Source: Ancylobacter radicis (GTDB lineage Bacteria > Pseudomonadota > Alphaproteobacteria > Rhizobiales > Xanthobacteraceae). From it: a DNA stretch of 64,000 bases. Both the position numbers and the translations under genes were made by a program. The stretch covers positions 11,772-75,771 of the forward strand of contig NZ_JAHCQH010000021.1 of assembly GCF_018449475.1 (NCBI RefSeq), read 5' to 3'. The notes under the pieces were generated by a model that ran no database searches, had not been told where the DNA came from, and worked only from the letters and a program-made list of their open reading frames with translations. Positions 28,208-35,085 of this stretch are shown piece after piece. How positions within the stretch are numbered: position 1 is the stretch's first letter; each line of letters opens with the position of its first letter.

Positions 28208-29503
28208 CTATTCGGCGGCCATGCGCAGCATCGGGGCGGGGGTCTCGATGGGCATGGCGTCGGCGACCTTGGCGGCGATGATCTCGGCGGTGGCGCAGGA
28301 CAGCGTCCAGCCGAGATGGCCATGGCCGGTGTTGTAGAACACGCCCGGCTTCTTGCCGGCGGCGACGCGCGGCATCATGTCCGGCATCATCGGGCGCAGG
28401 CCCGCCCAGGGCACGACCTTCTCGGTCGAGACGCCCGGAAACAGCTTGCGCACCCAGTCGGTCAGCGGGCGGATGCGGTCGGAGCGGATGTCGCGGTTCT
28501 CGCCGTTGAACTCGGCGGTGCCGGCGACCCGGAAGCGGTCCTTGCCGAGGCGGGAGGTGACGATCTTGGTCTTGTCGTCGAGCAGGCTGACCCACGGCGC
28601 CGCCTGCTGGCTGCGCTCATCGTCGAGCATCACCGTGATCGAGTAGCCCTTGACCGGATAGATGTTGACCCGGTCGCCGAGGCTGGCGGCGATGGCGCGC
28701 GAGCCGACGCCGGCGCACACCACCACCGCATCGAAGCTCATCACCTCGCGCTGCGGGGCGGCATCTTCCTCGTCGGGCAGCAGGGTCAGCGCGATCTCGA
28801 CGCCGGTGCCATCGGGGCCGCGGCCGGTATGGGTGATGCGCTCGACCGCCGCCTCGTTGACGAAGCGCACGCCGCGGGCGCGGCAGACTTCGGCGAGGCC
28901 GAAGGTGAATTTGTGGATGTCGCCGGTCGAATCGGAGGGGGTGTAGAAGCCGCCATAGAACTGGCCGTGCAGCGTCGGCTCGATGGCGCGGATCTCGTCC
29001 GGCGTCACCTCGCGGCGCTCCAGCCCACCCTGCGCATAGAGGCCGGAGACGAGGCGGGCATTATCCTGCGCCGCCTTGTCGCGGTAGATGTGCAGGATGC
29101 CGCGGGTCTCGTGGTTGAAGTCGATCCCCTCGCGCTTGGCGATGTCGAACATATGGTTGCGCGCCTGAATGGCGAGGCGTGTGGTCTGGACCGTGTTCGC
29201 CGTGTAGTTGGGGATGTTGGCGAGGAACTCGGCCATCCAGCTATATTTGTGCCAGGACGGCTTGGGGTTCATCAGCAGCGGCGCGTCGGGGGTGAGCATC
29301 CACTTGATGCCCTTGAGCACCGTAGACCAGGAGTTCCACACCTCGGCATTGGAGGCGGAGAGCTGGCCGCCATTGGCGAACGAGGTCTCCATCGCCGCAT
29401 AGCGGTGACGGTCGATGACGGTGACGTCATAGCCCTTCTCGGTGAGGGCGTAAGCGGTGGTGATACCGGTGATGCCGGCGCCGACAACAGCAATATGGCG
29501 CAT
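28208..29503 (-). CDS. dadA: FAD-dependent D-amino-acid dehydrogenase / glycine oxidase-like
   Basis: A 431-residue flavoprotein of the DAO family. The FAD-binding start is HIAVVGAGITGITTAYALTE; the DadA-type ETSFANGGQLSASNAEVWNS follows. The C-terminal GVFYNTGHGHLGWTLSCATA is the usual closing motif. DadA oxidatively deaminates D-amino acids (mainly D-Ala) to keto acids, passing electrons to the respiratory chain. Here the gene sits behind a tandem glycine riboswitch, so glycine is probably an inducer and maybe a substrate. ATG 29503 has GGGAG seven bases upstream. It is a single-gene unit with its own terminator; no alanine racemase gene is near. Confidence 0.9.
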   Translation of the reverse strand: MRHIAVVGAGITGITTAYALTEKGYDVTVIDRHRYAAMETSFANGGQLSASNAEVWNSWSTVLKGIKWMLTPDAPLLMNPKPSWHKYSWMAEFLANIPNYTANTVQTTRLAIQARNHMFDIAKREGIDFNHETRGILHIYRDKAAQDNARLVSGLYAQGGLERREVTPDEIRAIEPTLHGQFYGGFYTPSDSTGDIHKFTFGLAEVCRARGVRFVNEAAVERITHTGRGPDGTGVEIALTLLPDEEDAAPQREVMSFDAVVVCAGVGSRAIAASLGDRVNIYPVKGYSITVMLDDERSQQAAPWVSLLDDKTKIVTSRLGKDRFRVAGTAEFNGENRDIRSDRIRPLTDWVRKLFPGVSTEKVVPWAGLRPMMPDMMPRVAAGKKPGVFYNTGHGHLGWTLSCATAEIIAAKVADAMPIETPAPMLRMAAE

Positions 29504-29569
29504 GGGGAACTCCCGCGCTTGAGGACGACAAGGCCATGGTCGCGGCAACACCGCGTTTCCTGGCCGACT

Positions 29570-29788
29570 GTCCCCAATCTGTCGCGGTACCTGAGAGCTC
29601 GCCCCGAGACGTCCAGCATAGCCGGGCGACGCGGGCTTCCCCTTCGGTGGACGTCCTAGCGCGATGCGCCGACGCCTCTCTCCAGATCGTCCTGTCTATG
29701 CGGTCCGTGGTGCCTGAGAGTTTCCTGGGGGGTTGCTCCGTCGGCGTCGACACGTGTCCGGGAGGACTGTCGATCTCTCCCGCATAGT
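29570..29788 (-). ncRNA. Tandem glycine riboswitch
   Basis: Two glycine aptamers in series on the minus strand. Aptamer 1: P1 strand ATGCGG (29786-29781) with GGAGAG, then CCGACGGAGCAA, then CTCTCAGGCACC (29720-29709) and closing CCGCAT. Aptamer 2: CGATCTGGAGAG (about 29692-29673), CCACCGAAGGGG, CTCTCAGGTACC (29597-29586) and closing CAGATTG. GGAGAG, the CCGA-GG-GCAA core and CTCTCAGG are the known conserved blocks, and both P1 helices can pair. About 70 bases separate it from the gene start. GGGGA (29575-29571) could pair with TCCCC just before the ATG, which would suggest translational control (inference). Confidence 0.92.
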
Positions 29789-29789
29789 C

Positions 29790-29818
29790 ATTATCAGACG
29801 GTTATATGCATCGCACAA
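29790..29818 (-). promoter_or_regulatory. Probable sigma-70 promoter of the riboswitch-dadA transcript
   Basis: On the minus strand TTGTGC (29818-29813), 17 bases, GATAAT (29795-29790). Transcription would begin a few bases later, right at the first aptamer's P1 helix, which is what a riboswitch leader requires. Confidence 0.55.
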
Positions 29819-29909
29819 AAGCATGCCCGTTTCAAGGGCAGTTCGGCTGCTCACGGCAGGTTGAGGGTGCGACCTTGGGAGGGGAGGGTTGAAAATCGCG
29901 GCGCCAGCC

Positions 29910-30788
29910 TCACGCCTGCGCCGCATCCAGCCCGAGGTCGAGGATCGGCGCGGAATGGGTGATCCAGCCGACCGAGATGAGGTCCACCCCGCTCGCGGCG
30001 ATCGGCCCGACCGTTTCGGCGGAGACGCGACCCGAGGCTTCGGTGAGCGCGCGCCCGCCGACGATGCCGACCGCCTCCGTGAGCTGCTCCGGCGTCATGT
30101 TGTCGAGCAGCACCGCGTCGACGCCCTCCGCCATCGCCTCGTGAAGCTGGGCCAGCGTGTCGACCTCCACCTCGATCTTCACGAGATGGCCGGCATGGGC
30201 GCGGGCGGCGCGGATGGCGGGGATGACGCCGCCGGCCACCGCGATGTGGTTGTCCTTGATCAGCACGGCATCATCGAGCCCGAAGCGGTGGTTCGAGCCG
30301 CCGCCGGCCTTCACCGCGTGTTTTTCCAGCGCGCGCAGGCCGGGCGTGGTCTTGCGGGTGCAGACGATCCGCGCCTTGCCAAGGGACGGGGCATGCTGGC
30401 GGGCGATGGCGACGAGGCCGGCGGTCGCGGTGGCGATGCCGGACATGCGGCAGGCGATGTTCAACGCCACGCGCTCGGCGGTGAGGATGGCGCGGGCCGA
30501 CCCATCCAGCCGCAGCACCACGTCACCCGGTGCCACCGCGCTGCCGTCGCCGCGCTCGACCGTTACCGTGAGAGACGGGTCGATCAGGTTGAAGGCGATC
30601 ACCGCCGCGTCGATGCCGGCGATGACGCCGCTCTGGCGCGAGGCGATCACCGCCGTGAAGCGCGCATCGGCCGGCACCACCGCATCGGTGGTGATGTCGC
30701 CGGCGCGGCCGAGATCTTCCAGCAGCGCGGCGCGCACGATGGGTTCGACCAGCAGGCGGGGCAGGGGCGATAGGAGGGGCGTGAGCAT
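29910..30788 (-). CDS. nadC: Nicotinate-nucleotide pyrophosphorylase (quinolinate phosphoribosyltransferase)
   Basis: A 292-residue enzyme converting quinolinate and PRPP to nicotinate mononucleotide. Recognisable parts are [18 protein letters not shown] at the N-terminus, [16 protein letters not shown], the substrate-binding [20 protein letters not shown] and [10 protein letters not shown], and [11 protein letters not shown] with [10 protein letters not shown]. All basic residues expected for quinolinate binding are there. Third gene of the NAD operon, separated from nadB by 141 bases holding an interspersed repeat. Confidence 0.96.
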   Translation of the reverse strand: MLTPLLSPLPRLLVEPIVRAALLEDLGRAGDITTDAVVPADARFTAVIASRQSGVIAGIDAAVIAFNLIDPSLTVTVERGDGSAVAPGDVVLRLDGSARAILTAERVALNIACRMSGIATATAGLVAIARQHAPSLGKARIVCTRKTTPGLRALEKHAVKAGGGSNHRFGLDDAVLIKDNHIAVAGGVIPAIRAARAHAGHLVKIEVEVDTLAQLHEAMAEGVDAVLLDNMTPEQLTEAVGIVGGRALTEASGRVSAETVGPIAASGVDLISVGWITHSAPILDLGLDAAQA

Positions 30789-30810
30789 GGCGGGTATTCC
30801 TGCGAAGGCA

Positions 30811-30905
30811 ACGTCATCCTGAGGTGCGAGCGGAGCGAGCCTCGAAGGATGGGACTAAGGGACATCCTTCGAGGCCCGGCTATGCCGGGCACCTCAGGAT
30901 GACGG
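30811..30905. repeat. Interspersed inverted repeat between nadB and nadC
   Basis: CGTCATCCTGAGGTGCGAGC at the left end and its complement at the right (GCACCTCAGGATGACG), with CCTCGAAGGATG and CATCCTTCGAGG facing inside: the whole 95 bases can fold into a long cruciform. The same CCTTCGAGG ... CCTCAGGATGA module recurs near 40181 and 48860 in this window. It sits inside the NAD operon and may affect nadC mRNA. Confidence 0.8.
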
Positions 30906-30929
30906 TGCGCCGCAAAGGCGCCGGTGTTC

Positions 30930-32435
30930 TCACGCCACCCGCCGCACCTCGGCGGTGCGTGAGGCGTCCTCGAACCGCGTCTCGGAATGCCGGGCCGCTG
31001 TCGCGGGGGTGGGATGGTCGGCGCGGTAATGGCCGCCACGGCTTTCCACCCGGCGCAACGCCGCTTCCGCGACCATCAGCGCGACGAGGGAGAGGTCGTC
31101 GCCGTCACGGTCGGCGATCGTGCCGAGGCGGGCGGCGGCTTCCTCCAGCCCGGCGGCGTTGCGGATGACGCCCACTTTCAGGTCCATCAGCGCCCGGATC
31201 TCGGCGCGAGCCGGGGAGAGCGGACGCGCCGGGCCGGCGGGCGTGGGCGTGCCGGGGCGGGCATCCTCGCCGGCAATGTCGGCGGCGATCCAGCCGGCAT
31301 AGGCGAGGGCTTCCAGCAGCGAGTTGCTGGCCAGCCGATTGGCGCCATGCAGCCCCGTCGAGGCGACTTCGCCGCAGGCCCACAGGCCCGGCACGCTGGC
31401 GCGGCCGGCTTCATTCACGGCGATGCCGCCCATATGGTAATGCGCGGCCGGGCGCACCGGGATCGCCGCCGCCGCCGGGTCGAGCCCATGGGCCCGGCAC
31501 AGCGCGACCACGCCGGGAAAGCGTGCCGCGATATCTTTCAGCCGGGCGTCCAGCACGACCGACTGCCCGGTGGCGATCTCCGCGAAGATGGCCCGCGCCA
31601 CGACATCGCGCGGCGCGAGCTCCTGGCCGGGCACGTCCAGCATGAAGCGTTCGCCGCGCGCATTGAACAGCCTGGCGCCTTCCCCGCGCAGCGCCTCGGT
31701 GGCGAGCGGCATCGGGTCGGCGCCGACCGCCATCGCGGTCGGGTGAAACTGCACGAACTCCATGTCGCGCAGCACCGCGCCTGCGTGGGCGGCCAGTGCG
31801 AGGCCGGAGCCGACGGCGCCGAGCGGGTTGGTGGTCGAGCCATAGAGCCCGCCAAGCCCGCCGGTCGCCAGCACCATGGCGCGGGCGGGGAGCGCCTGCA
31901 CCCGCGCCTCGCGGTCGCGCAGCGCGACGCCGGCGACGCGGCCGGTCTCGTCCTTCAGAAGCTCACAGGCCCGCACACCCTCGATCACCGTGATGGACGG
32001 GCAGGCGCGGGCGGCGCGGGTGAGGGTTTCCAGCACCACGCGGCCGGTGCCGTCGCCTTCGGCATGAACGATGCGGCGGCGCGAATGGGCGGCCTCCAGC
32101 CCCAGCGCGAGGCTGCCATTGGGATTGCGGTCGAAGGGCGTGCCGATCTCCAGCAGCCAGTCGATGGCGGCGGGCGCGGCACCCGCGACGCGCCGCGCCA
32201 CCGGCGGCTGCGAGAGTCCGGCGCCGGCCGAGAGCGTGTCGATGGCGTGGAAATCCGGCCGGTCGTCGGCGCCGATGGCGGCGGCGATGCCGCCCTGCGC
32301 CCAGCCGGTGGCGGCCTCGGCGCCGAGCGGGGCGGCGACGACCAGCGTCACCGGCAGCGGCGCGAGGCGCAGGGCGGTGGCGAGGCCGGCGACGCCGCCG
32401 CCGACCACGACGATCGTGTCAGGCGAATGGTTCAC
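30930..32435 (-). CDS. nadB: L-aspartate oxidase
   Basis: A 501-residue FAD enzyme making iminoaspartate from L-aspartate. FAD-binding IVVVGGGVAGLATALRLAP opens it; GWAQGGIAAAIGADD, VLATGGLGGLYGSTTNPLGA, EFVQFHPTAM and HYHMGGIAVNEAGRASVPGL are characteristic, as is LHGANRLASNSLLEALAYA. It starts at GTG 32435 behind GGGAG. Second gene of the operon, 22 bases after nadA; the product goes to NadA. Confidence 0.96.
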   Translation of the reverse strand: MNHSPDTIVVVGGGVAGLATALRLAPLPVTLVVAAPLGAEAATGWAQGGIAAAIGADDRPDFHAIDTLSAGAGLSQPPVARRVAGAAPAAIDWLLEIGTPFDRNPNGSLALGLEAAHSRRRIVHAEGDGTGRVVLETLTRAARACPSITVIEGVRACELLKDETGRVAGVALRDREARVQALPARAMVLATGGLGGLYGSTTNPLGAVGSGLALAAHAGAVLRDMEFVQFHPTAMAVGADPMPLATEALRGEGARLFNARGERFMLDVPGQELAPRDVVARAIFAEIATGQSVVLDARLKDIAARFPGVVALCRAHGLDPAAAAIPVRPAAHYHMGGIAVNEAGRASVPGLWACGEVASTGLHGANRLASNSLLEALAYAGWIAADIAGEDARPGTPTPAGPARPLSPARAEIRALMDLKVGVIRNAAGLEEAAARLGTIADRDGDDLSLVALMVAEAALRRVESRGGHYRADHPTPATAARHSETRFEDASRTAEVRRVA

Positions 32436-32457
32436 GGATGGTGCTCCCGAACGGGGA

Positions 32458-33525
32458 TCAGCTGAGGGCGAGCATGCGTTCCACCGCCGCGCGGGCGCGG
32501 ACGGCGAGGGCGGGGTCGATCTCGACCTGCGGGCTCATGGTTTCCAGCGCCCGGCGGATGTTCGCCAGCGTGATGCGGCGCATGTGCGGACACAGATTGC
32601 AGGGGCGCACGAACTCGACGTCGGGATGGTTCACCGCGACATTGTCGGCCATCGAGCACTCGGTGATGAGCACCACGCGGGCCGGCTTCTCGTCGCGCAC
32701 ATAATCCGCCATGCCGGCGGTGGAGCCGGCGTAATCGGCCTCCGCGACCACTTCGGGCGGGCATTCGGGGTGGGCGAGCACGACCACGCCGGGATGGTTT
32801 TCGCGCAGATCGCGAATGTCCTGCGGGGTGAAACGCTCATGCACCTCGCAATGGCCCTTCCAGGCGATCAGCTCCAGCTCGGGCACCTGTTTCTGGACAT
32901 TCTGCGCGAGATATTCGTCGGGCAGCATGAGGATGCGGGTAACGCCCCATTCCTTCGCCACGGCGCGCACCACCTTCACGGCATTGCCGGAGGTGCAGCA
33001 ATAGTCGCTCTCGGCCTTCACCTCAGCCGAGGTGTTGACATAGGTGACGACCGGCACGCCCGGATAATGCTGGCGCAGCAGGCGGATATCGGCGGCGGTG
33101 ATGCTGTCGGCGAGCGAGCAGCCGGCGCTCATGTCCGGCATCAGCACGGTCTTGGAAGGGTTCAGCAGCTTGGCGGTCTCGGCCATGAAATGAACGCCGG
33201 CCATGACGATCACATCGGCATCGACCGTTACGGCCTCGCGGGCCAGCGCCAGGCTGTCGCCGACGATGTCGGCCACCGTGTTGAAGATTTCCGGCGCCTG
33301 ATAGTTGTGGCCGAGCACGACGGCGTTGCGCTCGCGCTTCAGCCGCTCGATGGCCTCGACCTCGCGGGCGATGAGCGGCCATTCGGCGGGGGTGATGTGC
33401 TTGGCGACACGCGCATAGAGATGGGGCAGCGGCAGGCTGACAGGTGCCCCGGCAAAGGCGGTGGCGGCGCCGGCAATGCTGTCGGCGGCGTGGTCGGCAC
33501 GGGCGGCGATGGGCATGTCCAGCAT
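32458..33525 (-). CDS. nadA: Quinolinate synthase
   Basis: A 355-residue 4Fe-4S enzyme condensing iminoaspartate with dihydroxyacetone phosphate. The three cluster cysteines are visible: DMSAGCSLADSI, the YCCTSGNAVKVV region and VRPCNLCPHMRRI. VLGHNYQAPEIFNTVADIVG and GVHFMAETAKLLNP are family marks. ATG 33525 is preferred (GGGAGGA six to seven bases upstream); an in-frame start at 33567 would lie upstream of the operator. First gene of nadABC, behind two palindromic operators. Confidence 0.95.
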   Translation of the reverse strand: MLDMPIAARADHAADSIAGAATAFAGAPVSLPLPHLYARVAKHITPAEWPLIAREVEAIERLKRERNAVVLGHNYQAPEIFNTVADIVGDSLALAREAVTVDADVIVMAGVHFMAETAKLLNPSKTVLMPDMSAGCSLADSITAADIRLLRQHYPGVPVVTYVNTSAEVKAESDYCCTSGNAVKVVRAVAKEWGVTRILMLPDEYLAQNVQKQVPELELIAWKGHCEVHERFTPQDIRDLRENHPGVVVLAHPECPPEVVAEADYAGSTAGMADYVRDEKPARVVLITECSMADNVAVNHPDVEFVRPCNLCPHMRRITLANIRRALETMSPQVEIDPALAVRARAAVERMLALS

Positions 33526-33536
33526 CGCGTCCTCCC

Positions 33537-33557
33537 TTATGCTCGTTATGAGTATAA
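33537..33557. promoter_or_regulatory. NAD-operon operator, proximal copy
   Basis: TTATGCTC, five bases, GAGTATAA: a 21-base palindrome in the nadA leader, its left arm touching the ribosome binding site. A near copy lies 61 bases away on the promoter. It resembles the sites reported for NadQ-type repressors of alphaproteobacterial nad genes; the regulator gene is not in the window. Confidence 0.7.
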
Positions 33558-33597
33558 CTCGGGCCAAACAATACCGGGCTCACGCCCGGCAGACCAC

Positions 33598-33629
33598 TTA
33601 TGCTAGAACTGAGTATAAGCCTCTGTCAA
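33598..33629 (-). promoter_or_regulatory. nadABC promoter overlapped by a second operator
   Basis: On the minus strand a perfect -35 TTGACA (33629-33624), 18 bases, and TAGCAT (33605-33600) as -10. The palindrome TTATGCTA, five bases, GAGTATAA (33598-33618) covers the -10 and most of the spacer, so a bound repressor would block RNA polymerase. Confidence 0.7.
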
Positions 33630-33729
33630 CTGTCTGTCACAAAGCTCCGCCGCGCGTCTGCGCGACGGAACCGACGGTGCTCCGCTCACGTTGAAACCGG
33701 CGACCGGTGGATCGATAGGGGGAAGCGGG

Positions 33730-34539
33730 ATGGCGCAGCGCAGCTTCTGGAAGGGCTATCTCAAGCTCTCGCTCGTCACCTGCCCGGTGACGATGATGTC
33801 CGCGACATCCGACGCCGAAAAGGTGCGCTTCCACACGCTCAACCGCGCCTCCGGCAACCGGGTCGAGGGCATCTATGTCGACGACGAGACCGGCCGGACG
33901 GTCGATGACGACGATCAGGCGCGCGGCTATGAGCGCGGGCCGGGCGAGTTCGTCATTCTGGAGGATGAGGAACTGGACGCGGTGGGGCTGGAGAGCACCC
34001 GCACCATCGACATCGAGATGTTCACCCCTGCCGACAGCGTGCAGTGGCTCTGGTACGACAAGCCGCATTTCCTCCTGCCGAACGATCCGGTCGGCGAGGA
34101 GGCCTTCGCCGTCATCCGCGAGGCGATGGCGGCGACCGGAACGGTCGGCATCGCCCGCCTCGTGCTCTATCGCCGCGAACGGCCGGTGATGCTGGAACCG
34201 CGCGGGCGCGGCATCGTGGTCTGGACCCTGCGCTATGCCGAGGAAGTGCGCCCGCCGGAGGGCTATTTCGAGGATATCGACGCGCAGCCGGAGAGCGAGC
34301 TGGTCGATCTCGTCGCCAAGCTGATCGACCGGCGCACGCGCAAATGGGAGGCGAGCCTCGTCCATGATCCGCTGCAGGACAATCTCAAGGCGCTGATCGC
34401 CAGCAAGAAGAAGCAGCGCCGCGCGCCGCGCGCCCGCAAGGGCAAGGAGGCGCCGGAGGCCCCGACCAATGTTGTCAACATCATGGACGCGCTGAAGAGG
34501 AGCCTCGCCAGCGAGAAGGGCGTCCGCCCGCGCAAATAG
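33730..34539 (+). CDS. ku: Non-homologous end-joining protein Ku (copy 1)
   Basis: A 269-residue bacterial Ku. It opens AQRSFWKGYLKLSLVTCPVT, the conserved Ku start, and includes RASGNRVEGIYVDDETGRTV and YARE-like basic segments. The C-terminus has a short Lys/Arg-rich tail (KKKQRRAPRARKGK). Ku forms a ring on broken DNA ends and recruits LigD. ATG 33730 is preceded by GGGGGAAGCGGG. It is divergent from nadA and convergent with the mgtC-ligD-ku operon holding a second Ku. Confidence 0.92.
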   Translation: MAQRSFWKGYLKLSLVTCPVTMMSATSDAEKVRFHTLNRASGNRVEGIYVDDETGRTVDDDDQARGYERGPGEFVILEDEELDAVGLESTRTIDIEMFTPADSVQWLWYDKPHFLLPNDPVGEEAFAVIREAMAATGTVGIARLVLYRRERPVMLEPRGRGIVVWTLRYAEEVRPPEGYFEDIDAQPESELVDLVAKLIDRRTRKWEASLVHDPLQDNLKALIASKKKQRRAPRARKGKEAPEAPTNVVNIMDALKRSLASEKGVRPRK

Positions 34540-34541
34540 CC

Positions 34542-35081
34542 CTATGGCGCGTCCGTGGTTTCCCGGTTTGTCGAGGGCGGGGTCGGTTTGGGCTCGGCCG
34601 GCTTCGGGTCTTCCGCCCGGGATTCGATCATCCGCTCCAGCGGCAGGACCAGAGCGAGCAGCACCAGCGTCACCACAAGGGCGAGGACGATGAGGTGCCA
34701 GGTGGCCAGCGCGCAGGCCACGCCCAGCGCCGCCGTGACCCAGACCGTGGCGGCCGTTGTCAGGCCATGGATTTCCAGATCGCGGTGATTGCGCAGGACC
34801 ACGCCGGCGCCGAGAAAGCCGATGCCGGTCATCACCCCCTGGATGATGCCCTGCACGACGCGGCTCATCGCGTCGGGGTGACCGGCCATGCCATCGACCC
34901 GGACGGCGGTCAGCGAGATCAGCGCCGCGCCCATGCAGACGAGGCCCAGCGTGCGCATGCCGGTCGGCTTGCCGCGCAGATCGCGGTTGATCCCGATCAG
35001 CATGCCGCAGGCGGCCGCCATGAGAAGGCGCAGCAGAGCCTCGATGTCCGCCGGCGGCAGGAAGGGAAAGGCGGCTGTCAT
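34542..35081 (-). CDS. MgtC/SapB-family membrane protein
   Basis: A 179-residue inner-membrane protein with about four spans. The MgtC hallmark is present: LLMAAACGMLIGINRDLRGK, PTGMRTLGLVCMGAALISL, GVMTGIGFLGAGVVLRN and LTTAATVWVTAALGVACA. The C-terminus ends in a Pro/Glu-rich tail of 25 residues. MgtC-like proteins are linked with magnesium limitation and control of the F-ATPase in pathogens, but most are uncharacterised. ATG 35081 lies four bases after the ligD stop, so it is probably transcribed with it; a link to DNA repair is not evident. Confidence 0.88.
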   Translation of the reverse strand: MTAAFPFLPPADIEALLRLLMAAACGMLIGINRDLRGKPTGMRTLGLVCMGAALISLTAVRVDGMAGHPDAMSRVVQGIIQGVMTGIGFLGAGVVLRNHRDLEIHGLTTAATVWVTAALGVACALATWHLIVLALVVTLVLLALVLPLERMIESRAEDPKPAEPKPTPPSTNRETTDAP

Positions 35082-35085
35082 GAGC

